DNA from: a virus
DNA: 33,080 bases
Virus record (IMG/VR): IMGVR_UViG_3300025674_000011
Span: 1-33,080 of that record
Direction: 5' to 3' (one strand)
Part shown: positions 25,636 to 31,547 of the stretch, one piece after another
How the letters are laid out: each line of letters starts with the position of its first letter
Position numbering within the stretch: position 1 is the stretch's first letter
Translations under genes and position numbers: made by a program
Notes under the pieces: model-generated
The model's database searches: none
Told to the model about the DNA's origin: nothing
The model's input: only the letters and a program-made list of their open reading frames with translations

Positions 25636-25889
25636 TTACATACTCAACAAAAGAACTTAAGTTATGCACAGAGTTTTCTCGTGTATCAACACCTGAGAAT
25701 TACAGATCTATGTATGAACATTTGGTTGAGGTTGCAAGACCTAATGCCAATGAGAACGCAGAGGTTTGGGTAAACAAAATGACAGTCAAGACTACAAAGA
25801 TGTGGGAGAAATGCAATGCAGATCAGCTTGATGACTCACATGAATTGTGGCTTGATGAACAATTACGCAAACAGTATATGGCTGTATAA
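25632..25889 (+). CDS. Unknown early protein, 85 aa
   Basis: A helical protein (KELKLCTEFSRVSTPENYRS, MYEHLVEVARPNANENAEVW, VNKMTVKTTKMWEKCNADQL). It is translationally coupled to the 56-aa gene by ATGA, and GGAGG lies 8-12 nt upstream. No known domain recognised. Its last 13 codons also contain the promoter candidate of the non-coding RNA unit (25852-25880). Confidence 0.75.
   Translation: MITYSTKELKLCTEFSRVSTPENYRSMYEHLVEVARPNANENAEVWVNKMTVKTTKMWEKCNADQLDDSHELWLDEQLRKQYMAV
25852..25880 (+). promoter_or_regulatory. Candidate promoter of the non-coding RNA unit
   Basis: TTGATG (25852-25857), a 17-nt spacer and TATATG (25875-25880), each 4 of 6 to consensus. The predicted start near 25887 lies just before the first helix of the RNA. 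TATAAG at 25885-25890 is an alternative −10 but has no −35 at the right distance. Confidence 0.45.
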
Positions 25890-26112
25890 GTATTCAATCT
25901 AACAAGCCGAAAGGTCACAGTCTTTAAACGGCCTATAGTCTATCCTGTAAGCTGACATTTAGTTCACTTGTGATGACAGATAGGTAGATATTGTTAGAGA
26001 GAAGCTGCTTACTAGTGCAATCATTTAGTCCTCCTATCCTATATGATTGATGGCCCACTAGTAAGTAGCATTAATTAATGGGGGATAATAGGGAGGGTTA
26101 CCCCCCTTTTTA
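25887..26112 (+). ncRNA. Candidate structured non-coding RNA, about 225 nt
   Basis: P1: TCTAACAA/TTGTTAGA (25898-25905/25991-25998). P2 inside: GCCG-AAAG/CTTT-AAA-CGGC (25906-25913/25922-25932, AAA bulged). P3 inside: CTATC-CTGT/ACAG-ATAG (25940-25948/25976-25983, one bulged C). P4: GCTGCTTACTAGTG/CACTAGTAAGTAGC (26004-26017/26056-26069; 13 Watson-Crick pairs plus one G-U), continuing as CAATCAT/ATGATTG (26018-26024/26043-26049) with an 18-nt loop containing CCTCCT. An intrinsic terminator follows at 26080-26112 and a promoter candidate precedes. No open frame of note. I recognise no known family (not tRNA, tmRNA or a clear 6S shape). Confidence 0.72.
26080..26112 (+). terminator. Intrinsic terminator of the non-coding RNA unit
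   Basis: GGGGG (26080-26084) can pair with CCCCC (26101-26106), or the inner GGGAGGG with CCCCCCT around TTA, followed by TTTTT. Either pairing gives a GC-rich stem and U-run. It ends just before the ribosome site of the next gene (ATG 26124). Confidence 0.75.
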
Positions 26113-26123
26113 TGGAGTATAAT

Positions 26124-26345
26124 ATGGACAAACTTTTAGAACAAAGACGACAAGGTTATCTTGCCTACTTCAAAGATGGAGTAGCTGATGGATTAATGTA
26201 TGGCGAGAGAGATGAAACAAAAACGTTTTCAACTTATTACAAACAAGGTTATGATTATGGTTTGACTTTGTATGAACAGCAAAACAATCAGCCAAATGAA
26301 GTAATCTATAAAACATGGGAGCAAAGAAATGGAAGAAAGATTTGA
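26124..26345 (+). CDS. Unknown 73-aa protein, possibly RMF/CrpP-like
   Basis: Start at 26124 is supported by GGAG 8 nt upstream; an earlier ATG at 26112 overlaps the terminator. The sequence RQGYLAYFKDGVADGLMYGE, then TFSTYYKQGYDYGLTLYEQQ contains G-x3-10-G ... G-Y-x-x-G spacing that loosely recalls ribosome modulation factor (GYxAxxxG...WxxGW) and the CrpP family. Key Trp and the NPY motif are absent, so this is only a suggestion. It is the first gene after the non-coding RNA terminator and overlaps the next start. Confidence 0.7.
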   Translation: MDKLLEQRRQGYLAYFKDGVADGLMYGERDETKTFSTYYKQGYDYGLTLYEQQNNQPNEVIYKTWEQRNGRKI

Positions 26346-26502
26346 AGATATATCACCAGAGCTAGATGAACTTGATCGTGCAGGTCATGTAAAGATACAG
26401 AGCTATTATGATTTTTATCAGGCAATGCTATTCTATCCTGAAAGAACTGATAAGCTACAACCTGCAGGTATGAATTCGACTGATAGAAATTATCGGTACT
26501 GA
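26329..26502 (+). CDS. 57-aa acidic protein
   Basis: Reads MEERFEDISPELDELDRAGH, then VKIQSYYDFYQAMLFYPERT and DKLQPAGMNSTDRNYRY. It overlaps the preceding gene by 17 nt and shares one base with the next start (TGATG at 26500-26504). GGGAG lies 8-9 nt upstream of the ATG. The acidic helical N-terminus and Tyr-rich middle match no family I know. Its reality rests on the tight tiling with flanking genes. Confidence 0.7.
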   Translation: MEERFEDISPELDELDRAGHVKIQSYYDFYQAMLFYPERTDKLQPAGMNSTDRNYRY

Positions 26503-26732
26503 TGACACCTGAACAAAGGTATCAGTACAATAAAATAATAGACACACTTATCAAGCAAAGAAAAGATCAAGGCCTTACTATAGAAAAGTTAGCTATGAAT
26601 ATAGGTACTGATACAAAAACTCTTGGTGATTGGGAGAGAAAAAATAAAGAGCCAAGACTATTTAACTTGTTGTGTTGGTGCGAGGCATTGCAAGTTTACT
26701 TAACTGCAACACTTAATGATGGAGAGTTCTAA
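26502..26732 (+). CDS. XRE-type helix-turn-helix regulator
   Basis: 76 residues, almost all a single XRE/Cro-type DNA-binding domain: LIKQRKDQGLTIEKLAMNIG (helices 1-2), TDTKTLGDWERKNKEPRLFN (recognition helix and loop), LLCWCEALQVYLTATL (helices 4-5). There is no dimerisation or peptidase domain, so it is closer to Cro than to CI. With no integrase present it more likely tunes early or late promoters than lysogeny. Palindromes at 22672-22856 are possible operators; this is inference. Its stop overlaps the next start (TAATG). Confidence 0.85.
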   Translation: MTPEQRYQYNKIIDTLIKQRKDQGLTIEKLAMNIGTDTKTLGDWERKNKEPRLFNLLCWCEALQVYLTATLNDGEF

Positions 26733-26917
26733 TGAAGTATGATTCAGATGCAATAGATGTATGTTGTGAAGAAATACTAGGACATACTAACTGGGCATAT
26801 GCAGATAAATCTGACTATGAAAAAATAATGAGCAGACGCAATGGAGATCATCCCAATAGTGATAGGATACATTCTATTGTTGTCTTCTATAATGATGATG
26901 TTTCAGATGCCCAGTAA
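26732..26917 (+). CDS. Unknown 61-aa acidic protein
   Basis: Reads DSDAIDVCCEEILGHTNWAY, then ADKSDYEKIMSRRNGDHPNS and IVVFYNDDVSDAQ. Translationally coupled by TAATG to the XRE gene. No family recognised. The alternative +1-shifted frame through 26841-26906 belongs to an N-terminal extension of the nuclease that I do not favour. Confidence 0.65.
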   Translation: MKYDSDAIDVCCEEILGHTNWAYADKSDYEKIMSRRNGDHPNSDRIHSIVVFYNDDVSDAQ

Positions 26918-27218
26918 AAGCAAAATCAAAGGTAACTACCACGAGAATTGGTTTGTAAAACTATTCACTTCATGGAAGTTACCTGTAAAAAAAGTACCAC
27001 TATCAGGTAGTCTTGGTGGTGAGCATACTGGTGACATCAAACTAGTAATCAATGGCAAAGAATATGTTGTTGAGATTAAGTATAGATCTGTTGATGGATT
27101 CCCTAATCCTTTCAAGGTGTTAGAGAATAGAGATCTTGCTATATACAAACGTAAGAATGGTGACCCTAAATGGGTAGCTATAATTCCTGATAAACTTTTT
27201 AAAGAGTTATTGAAATGA
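26907..27218 (+). CDS. PD-(D/E)XK nuclease, Holliday-junction-resolvase-like
   Basis: 103 residues from ATG at 26907. MPSKSKIKGNYHENWFVKLF is the usual opening of resolvase-like nucleases (xKSxxKGxxFExxxxxLF), with E13 the first acidic residue. GDIKL carries D43, and VVEIKYRS carries E56 and K58 of the E-x-K motif. A GxLGGEHTGD loop lies between. It would cut branched DNA during recombination or before packaging. A longer frame from 26841 adds a hydrophobic stretch but overlaps the upstream gene by 77 nt. No clear ribosome site is seen for either start. The stop overlaps the next start (ATGA). Confidence 0.75.
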   Translation: MPSKSKIKGNYHENWFVKLFTSWKLPVKKVPLSGSLGGEHTGDIKLVINGKEYVVEIKYRSVDGFPNPFKVLENRDLAIYKRKNGDPKWVAIIPDKLFKELLK

Positions 27219-27487
27219 AATACTTAACTGAAGATTGGCAACCAAGCTCAACAATTAAACAACAACTACTGGAGGTAGATCACAATGAAGAAACTAAATA
27301 CTTTAAATACTTCAATATCAGAAATCAAGTCAGACGAGAAGACTGGGATAATGAATATAAAAAATGGTGTGCAAGATCAAAGACTCGCAGACTTAGTTCT
27401 AACGCAGCAAAAAGAAATAACACCAAGCAGAGCAACAACACTAACAGTTTCTTTGCTAGAGTCCATGCTGAACTGCGTAATAAGTGA
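27215..27487 (+). CDS. DnaT-like small protein overlapping the loader gene
   Basis: 90 residues. Residues 5-55 (EDWQPSSTIKQQLLEV, YFKYFNIRNQVRREDWDNEY, KKWCARSK) follow the DnaT C-terminal domain pattern: W.PS, a short helix, (F)..Y(W/F), then xWD..(F/Y)..W. This domain binds ssDNA and helps primosome loading in DnaT and phage replication proteins. The remainder is Asn/Lys/Ser-rich and may be low-value sequence. It is coupled by ATGA to the nuclease gene. It overlaps the next gene by 203 nt in a different frame, unusual in this genome. Confidence 0.6.
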   Translation: MKYLTEDWQPSSTIKQQLLEVDHNEETKYFKYFNIRNQVRREDWDNEYKKWCARSKTRRLSSNAAKRNNTKQSNNTNSFFARVHAELRNK

Positions 27488-27932
27488 ATCAGTTACAGCA
27501 GAATATGATTTCAAAAGATGGGTGCTACCACGTGGAAACATATTCAGTGGCACTATCGAAGAACAAAAAGAACAGCACAGAAAAACTATTGGCTTGATGA
27601 AGAAGCTAATGGTTTGTGCCGATCAATCAACTATTGAGAACTGGATCATGGAAGTCTTGGTTTGTACTACTGCACAAGCAAGACTAACAGAAGCAGACTT
27701 GGCTTTGAAGTGCAGGGTGTATGCTAACAAACTGTCGCATATTCCTGCTGACATACTCAAGGCTGCGTGTGATGAGGTATGTAGAACCAGTACATTCTTT
27801 CCATCACTAGCTGAGTTCATTAAATATACAGACAAATCTTACATAAGACGTGTGCAATTAGTAGATAATATACTCAGTAAAATAGAAACTTACTCAGATA
27901 AAAACGATCATAATAATTATTTAAGTGCTTGA
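27285..27932 (+). CDS. Helicase-loader-like (G40P-type) replication protein
   Basis: 215 residues. Residues about 130-190 (ADLALKCRVYANKLSHIPAD, ILKAACDEVCRTSTFFPSLA, EFIKYTDKS) resemble phage replication proteins of the G40P loader type: a helix, (L/Y)..(I/Y)PADxxxxAxxE, then FFP(S/T)xAE(L/F). It would bring the host DnaB helicase to the phage origin. GGAGG lies 9 nt before the ATG. The first 67 codons overlap the DnaT-like frame (+1 register), so a later start or a frameshift-joined product cannot be excluded. Confidence 0.7.
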   Translation: MKKLNTLNTSISEIKSDEKTGIMNIKNGVQDQRLADLVLTQQKEITPSRATTLTVSLLESMLNCVISESVTAEYDFKRWVLPRGNIFSGTIEEQKEQHRKTIGLMKKLMVCADQSTIENWIMEVLVCTTAQARLTEADLALKCRVYANKLSHIPADILKAACDEVCRTSTFFPSLAEFIKYTDKSYIRRVQLVDNILSKIETYSDKNDHNNYLSA

Positions 27933-27990
27933 TTTATTTAGTAAAATAGATTAGGCTGATAGCAACTAACTTAAGAACGTGGAGGTCAAT

Positions 27991-28830
27991 ATGGAAGTTA
28001 GCACAATCAACCCTACCCAATCACCACACATTGAAGACTTTATTCGTGGCTCAGACATGATTGATATTATGAATGGGAACTGGAATAAGTTATGGAGAAT
28101 CAAGAAAGGTTTGCAAGGCAGACCTGATTTGTCTTTCCAATTCAATGTGCAACTTGGATTAGCTACAGAAGATTTCAATATCAAATGGGCTGAAGATAAT
28201 TATATGCTGAAGTTTAACAAGCAAGCCAAACGACAATTACAATATGGCTTAATTAAACTTACAGGTACACTTGATGGTTTCTCAGGTACTAACTCTGAAG
28301 ATAAGATTGAATACATTGGTATCGAGTGCAAGCATACATACTCCTACAATACTATGGATAAGATGCTTGAATATTATATGCCACAACTACAATTCTATAT
28401 ATGGATTGCAAAACTCAACAAGATAATATTCTCTGTTATCTTTGGTAATCAATGGAAAGCAGTAGAGGTATACCCATCAGAAGAATACTTAGATGGTATG
28501 AAAGAACAAATCAAATTGTTTTGGGAACACATAGTTCACAATACAGAACCTGATGATTTGGATTACAACACACAAGATTTACGTAACAATGTAGTATCTA
28601 TTGATGGTGTGCCTATTAACAAAATGACTGCACGAGATGCATCACAAAGCAATAGCTTTACAGAATACACACAACAATACTTGCAACATGAAGATGCTGC
28701 AAAAACATTTGAGGCTGCGAAGAAAGCCTTGAGAGAAGAGATCAGGCCTAATGAAAGGGAGGTATACAACGACCTGATATCAGTAAAGAGAGACAAACGT
28801 GGATCGGTACGTGTAACAAAGAAAGGGTAA
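27991..28830 (+). CDS. YqaJ-like / lambda-type recombination exonuclease
   Basis: 279 residues from ATG at 27991 (GGAGG 5-6 nt upstream; the upstream ATG at 27979 overlaps that site). LTGTLDGFSG carries the metal-binding D95, IGIECKHT has E112 and K114 of the E-x-K motif, and YYMPQLQFYIWIAKL is the Tyr/Gln helix typical of YqaJ exonucleases. With the ERF annealing protein next to it, it forms a two-component recombination pair that degrades one strand and anneals the other. The C-terminal part (KTFEAAKKALREEIRPNERE) is a charged helix. Its stop codon is inside a 9-bp hairpin. Confidence 0.85.
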   Translation: MEVSTINPTQSPHIEDFIRGSDMIDIMNGNWNKLWRIKKGLQGRPDLSFQFNVQLGLATEDFNIKWAEDNYMLKFNKQAKRQLQYGLIKLTGTLDGFSGTNSEDKIEYIGIECKHTYSYNTMDKMLEYYMPQLQFYIWIAKLNKIIFSVIFGNQWKAVEVYPSEEYLDGMKEQIKLFWEHIVHNTEPDDLDYNTQDLRNNVVSIDGVPINKMTARDASQSNSFTEYTQQYLQHEDAAKTFEAAKKALREEIRPNEREVYNDLISVKRDKRGSVRVTKKG

Positions 28831-28851
28831 GCCGATCACTACTTACCCTTT
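28802..28851 (+). promoter_or_regulatory. Hairpin with possible pseudoknot across a stop codon
   Basis: AAAGGGTAA (28822-28830) pairs perfectly with TTACCCTTT (28843-28851) and includes the exonuclease stop. Its 12-nt loop holds CCGATC (28832-28837), complementary to GATCGG at 28802-28807, so an H-type pseudoknot is possible. Only a short T-run follows, so it is more an attenuator or stabiliser than a full terminator. Confidence 0.55.
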
Positions 28852-28877
28852 ATTATCTATAACATCTGGAGGTCGAC

Positions 28878-29396
28878 ATGACAGACAATAAAACTAATAT
28901 CAAGAAAGCAGACTCAAGTAAAGCATATAACCTAAAGACTGCTATGCTTGAGTTTCAAAAACTATCCATCAGTGCAAGCAAAGATGGTAAGAACCCACAC
29001 TTTCATAGTAACTATGCTACTTTGGAAGCTGTAATAGAAGCAGTGAATCAAGGTAATCAGTTTGGTTTATTCTTTACCCAAGAAATAAAATTTCGAGATT
29101 TATATGACAGTAATGAAGATTTAAATCAAAGTACTTTATATCCGATTGTACGTACTACTGTACATCATGTAAATGATGACCATATATTTGTATCTGAATG
29201 TCCAATCTTACTGCAACCTGCTTCACTACAGAACCCACAAAAACTGGGAGCAGCCATAACCTACTTAAAGAGATACACTTTGCAGAGTGTGTACGGATTA
29301 CCATCAGAAGATGACGATGGTAACTTGGCAAGCAAGCCTTCAATAAAAACTGGAAACAGTAAATCATCACAAGGAGAACATGACGATGGATTATGA
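28878..29396 (+). CDS. erf: ERF-family single-strand annealing protein
   Basis: 172 residues. The motif MLEFQKLSISASKDGKNPHF, HSNYATLEAVIEAVNQG, QFGLFFTQE and the end KLGAAITYLKRYTLQSVYGL with PSEDDDGN are diagnostic for ERF: N/Y-A-T-L, then GxxxTYxxRYxLxxxxGxxxxDDDG. It anneals complementary strands at ends and breaks, and in P22 circularises the genome. It is the partner of the exonuclease upstream. GGAGG lies 5 nt before the ATG. The Ser/Lys/Gln-rich tail overlaps the next gene by 17 nt. Confidence 0.95.
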   Translation: MTDNKTNIKKADSSKAYNLKTAMLEFQKLSISASKDGKNPHFHSNYATLEAVIEAVNQGNQFGLFFTQEIKFRDLYDSNEDLNQSTLYPIVRTTVHHVNDDHIFVSECPILLQPASLQNPQKLGAAITYLKRYTLQSVYGLPSEDDDGNLASKPSIKTGNSKSSQGEHDDGL

Positions 29397-29784
29397 TAAC
29401 ACAGACAGAGGTAGCCTATTCAAACCACGAGCAGATGAAAGTCTGCTTGTGCAAGGCAAGATGGATAGCAATCGTAACGAATACAGAATTGTAATTATTA
29501 AGTCTTCATTGCCTGATGGCAAGATTGCAAGAGATGTATATCAAAAGGTTGGTACTATGTACGAGAACGAAAAGACAAACGAGAAAGCACCTGACTTCTC
29601 AGGGCCAGTACAATTCAATGGTCAGGAGAAACGAAGAATGGCTGCTTGGAAGACTGTATCAAAAGATGGCAGTACCAAGTTCTTGTCTTGTCGTGTTGGT
29701 GACTCAACACCACGTAGTGACGGATTCAGTAACAATCAAACAATCGATCATCACATAGATGATGATGTAGAAATACCATTTTAA
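29380..29784 (+). CDS. DUF736-like protein with SSB-type acidic tip
   Basis: 134 residues. NEKAPDFSGPVQFNGQEKRR, MAAWKTVSKDGSTKFLSCRV resembles DUF736 (KAPDF.....E.G.AW.K.S..G..YLSVK), a small OB-like family found mainly on plasmids. The last residues are DDDVEIPF, close to the DDDIPF tip by which bacterial SSB recruits its partners. Position after ERF supports a phage SSB-like role: coating ssDNA and docking host repair or replication proteins. The tip is unusual for DUF736, as I recall. Ribosome site AAGGAG lies close before the ATG, which overlaps the ERF end. Confidence 0.75.
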   Translation: MTMDYDNTDRGSLFKPRADESLLVQGKMDSNRNEYRIVIIKSSLPDGKIARDVYQKVGTMYENEKTNEKAPDFSGPVQFNGQEKRRMAAWKTVSKDGSTKFLSCRVGDSTPRSDGFSNNQTIDHHIDDDVEIPF

Positions 29785-29796
29785 TAGGAGGTAAAC

Positions 29797-30240
29797 ATGA
29801 TAGGCAAAGCTAGAAACACAGATCCAAGAACCTCACATGAGGCTGCACAAAGCATGGACACTAACAGACTAGAACGTATCGTACTAGATGCCATCAAAGC
29901 ACATGGCAAGAATGGTGCTACACACGACGAGGTATGGGATTACCTGCACCAAAGCAAAGGTAATCCCCAATACCGAGAGGGTAGCATCACACCAAGATAC
30001 AAACAACTAGAAATGAAAGGACACATCTTCACAAATGGCACTACTAGAAAAGGTAGGGCAGGTCGTGGGCAACTAGTTAGGTATTTAATTGACTACAAAA
30101 TAAATGCACAAGATATTCACGATGCTGTTTTGTTAGAGCAAGAAGAAAAAGATTACCAAGATGGCATGGCAAATCTACATGAAGATGCTGCTTGGTACAG
30201 ACACGAGCAACATTTAGAAAATATGAAGAAAAACTCTTGA
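29797..30240 (+). CDS. Winged-helix DNA-binding protein
   Basis: 147 residues, opening ARNTDPRTSHEAAQSMDTNR, a signature (NTDPxTSHxAA) seen in phage winged-helix proteins. It is followed by LERIVLDAIKAHGKNGATHD, EVWDYLHQ, SITPRYKQLEMKGHIFTNGT and a basic wing (RKGRAGRGQLVRYL). A C-terminal helix carries DAVLLEQEEKDYQDGM. Ribosome site AGGAGG. As last gene of the early unit it may control replication timing or the switch to late transcription, but no partner is shown. It could also be a helicase-loader-like helper. Confidence 0.75.
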   Translation: MIGKARNTDPRTSHEAAQSMDTNRLERIVLDAIKAHGKNGATHDEVWDYLHQSKGNPQYREGSITPRYKQLEMKGHIFTNGTTRKGRAGRGQLVRYLIDYKINAQDIHDAVLLEQEEKDYQDGMANLHEDAAWYRHEQHLENMKKNS

Positions 30241-30249
30241 TTTAAGAGC

Positions 30250-30282
30250 CATACAGTGGGGGTAAAGCACCCCTGCTGTATG
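30250..30282. terminator. Convergent hairpin between early and late units
   Basis: CATACAG (30250-30256) pairs with CTGTATG (30276-30282), and GGGG (30258-30261) with CCCC (30270-30273) inside. Rightward and leftward transcription meet here. A T-run is lacking on both sides, so it is a likely but not classical bidirectional terminator; rho or collision could contribute. Confidence 0.6.
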
Positions 30283-30302
30283 ATTGTAAGCAAACAATGC
30301 CT

Positions 30303-30749
30303 TTATGTCTGTATGTCTTTCATACGTTGAACAAGACGCATTGCCCTATTTGGCACTTGAGTTGCCCATTTAGATGCAGTCATTTCGTATGCAGCCTCAA
30401 ACCAATCACGTTTATCGACTGCTTCTTTCATCTTTTTAAACTTAGATAGTCTTGGTCTACCCATATTAAACATCATGTTGGCTATAATATGTTGTGCATC
30501 TACAGGTAGTACATCAAAGTCTTCATAAAGTTTTTTACATTCTTGTATTGTTACGTGTATATCTTGAGTAAGACAGTTGTTAACTCTTTCTTCTGATACA
30601 GGAGTACCTACAGGCTTTCCATATTCCTCATCCCATTCTGTAATAAGATGCCCTACTCCCATAGTAGGTAGTCCTAAATGGTCAAGATAGATTTCGTGCT
30701 TGATGCCCTCGTCTATAACGATTTCTTTTTTAAATTCCTCCATATTCAT
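30303..30749 (-). CDS. GH24 endolysin (T4-type lysozyme)
   Basis: 148 residues. The T4 triad is present: E14 in VIDEGIKHEIYLD, D23 in YLDHLG, and T29 in PTMGVGHLI, with T4 spacing (9 and 6). HIIANMMFNMGRPRLSKFKK and SKWATQVPNRAMRLVQRMKD match the later helices. It cuts the glycan strand of peptidoglycan at lysis. No signal sequence or SAR anchor is visible, so it needs the holin encoded just upstream in the same transcript (ATGA overlap). It is the last gene of the late leftward unit. Confidence 0.95.
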   Translation of the reverse strand: MNMEEFKKEIVIDEGIKHEIYLDHLGLPTMGVGHLITEWDEEYGKPVGTPVSEERVNNCLTQDIHVTIQECKKLYEDFDVLPVDAQHIIANMMFNMGRPRLSKFKKMKEAVDKRDWFEAAYEMTASKWATQVPNRAMRLVQRMKDIQT

Positions 30750-31141
30750 TTCGTCAATCCCTTTTGTTTTTCATATGTTCTAAGTGAACCTAAACCTAAC
30801 ATACCCATCAACACTGTCATCAATGAACCCATGTCAAATGTAGGTAACTCAGGTATAGCAACTCCGATATATGCACACAAGAATATAGTTACTGGTGCTA
30901 GTACAAAATGCCAACACAAAGCTATGCCACAAGTCCAACCTATGAATGGTCTCCAACCTGCAACAAAGATAGACTTGTGCTGTGCCTCTGCTTTGTTGAT
31001 CTCAAGCTGACCCTTAGCTAGTTCTTGTGCATGATTCTCAGCCATTGTTGCCACCTCATGTGCCAACTTATTCTTCATGTCTTTATCTTCAATAAACTTG
31101 CCAAGTAAATTACTTACTGGCCCAATCAATGCTGTTAACAT
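30746..31141 (-). CDS. GTA-type 3TM holin
   Basis: 131 residues. WRPFIGWTCGIALCWHFVLA, then IPELPTFDMGSLMTVLMG and MLGLGSLRTYEKQKG are the signature of the Holin_3TM / gene-transfer-agent holin family (WRPxxGWxxA...LP..D...L...LG.LGLxxxRTxEK). The first 56 residues are a charged amphipathic helix (AHEVATMAENHAQELAKGQL). Membrane segments are near 66-93 and 104-120. It forms the membrane lesion that releases the endolysin. It overlaps the endolysin start by 4 nt. Confidence 0.92.
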   Translation of the reverse strand: MLTALIGPVSNLLGKFIEDKDMKNKLAHEVATMAENHAQELAKGQLEINKAEAQHKSIFVAGWRPFIGWTCGIALCWHFVLAPVTIFLCAYIGVAIPELPTFDMGSLMTVLMGMLGLGSLRTYEKQKGLTK

Positions 31142-31350
31142 TACTTGTCTCCCTTATGTTCGTGACCCATCCATATACCAAACACACCTGTCATTACACC
31201 CATGACTACAGATACAAATGCTGACTGTGCTCCAGTAGGTGCATCTAAATCCATAAACCATTCAGCACATCTCCATGACATGACTGTACTAGCAAGCATC
31301 ATACATCTAGGTAGTATCTTCCATTTAAGAAACTGTTCAACTGTAACCAT
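31141..31350 (-). CDS. Small membrane protein in lysis region, 69 aa
   Basis: Reads EQFLKWKILPRCMMLASTVM, SWRCAEWFMDLDAPTGAQSA, FVSVVMGVMTGVFGIWMGHE. Two hydrophobic segments (about 14-30 and 43-60) with a short acidic loop. I recall such WK..PR.MM......W..EWF..L..P proteins in lysis clusters of marine phages. It might be an antiholin or accessory holin. TAATG couplings join it on both sides (31141 and 31350). Confidence 0.7.
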   Translation of the reverse strand: MVTVEQFLKWKILPRCMMLASTVMSWRCAEWFMDLDAPTGAQSAFVSVVMGVMTGVFGIWMGHEHKGDK

Positions 31351-31547
31351 TAGTACACCTTTACTTTATTTGTATCCACAAAAGGCACGAGTTTACATAT
31401 GCACTCATATGTTTGTGGCTCATTGCCTTTCATAAATGTTTGGTTATCTAATATGTTCTTGTAATGTATACACACGTTCACACTTTGAAAGTATATACCA
31501 CCATTAACAATACCATTTAATGTGCAAGCAAGTAAAAAGGCTGTCAT
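31350..31547 (-). CDS. Cys-containing small protein, possible lipoprotein
   Basis: 65 residues, MTAFLLACTLNGIVNGGIYF, then QSVNVCIHYKNILDN and ECICKLVPFVDTNKVKVY. A lipobox-like LLAC occurs at residues 5-8, but the preceding segment is too short and lacks a basic n-region, so lipidation is doubtful. Four Cys could form disulfides in the periplasm. The ending CxCKLVPxVDxxKVxVY recurs in marine phage proteins of unknown role, as I recall. An o-spanin role is possible given the lysis neighbours, not shown. Confidence 0.65.
   Translation of the reverse strand: MTAFLLACTLNGIVNGGIYFQSVNVCIHYKNILDNQTFMKGNEPQTYECICKLVPFVDTNKVKVY

Noticed and set aside
26118-26123. Perfect TATAAT as a −10 element
   Set aside because: It directly abuts the ATG at 26124, would give a transcript starting inside the gene, and has no good −35. 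It is more likely ribosome-site spacer.
26841-26906. Membrane-segment extension on the PD-(D/E)XK nuclease
   Set aside because: It overlaps the upstream gene by 77 nt, lacks a ribosome site, and the family opening begins at the Met at 26907.
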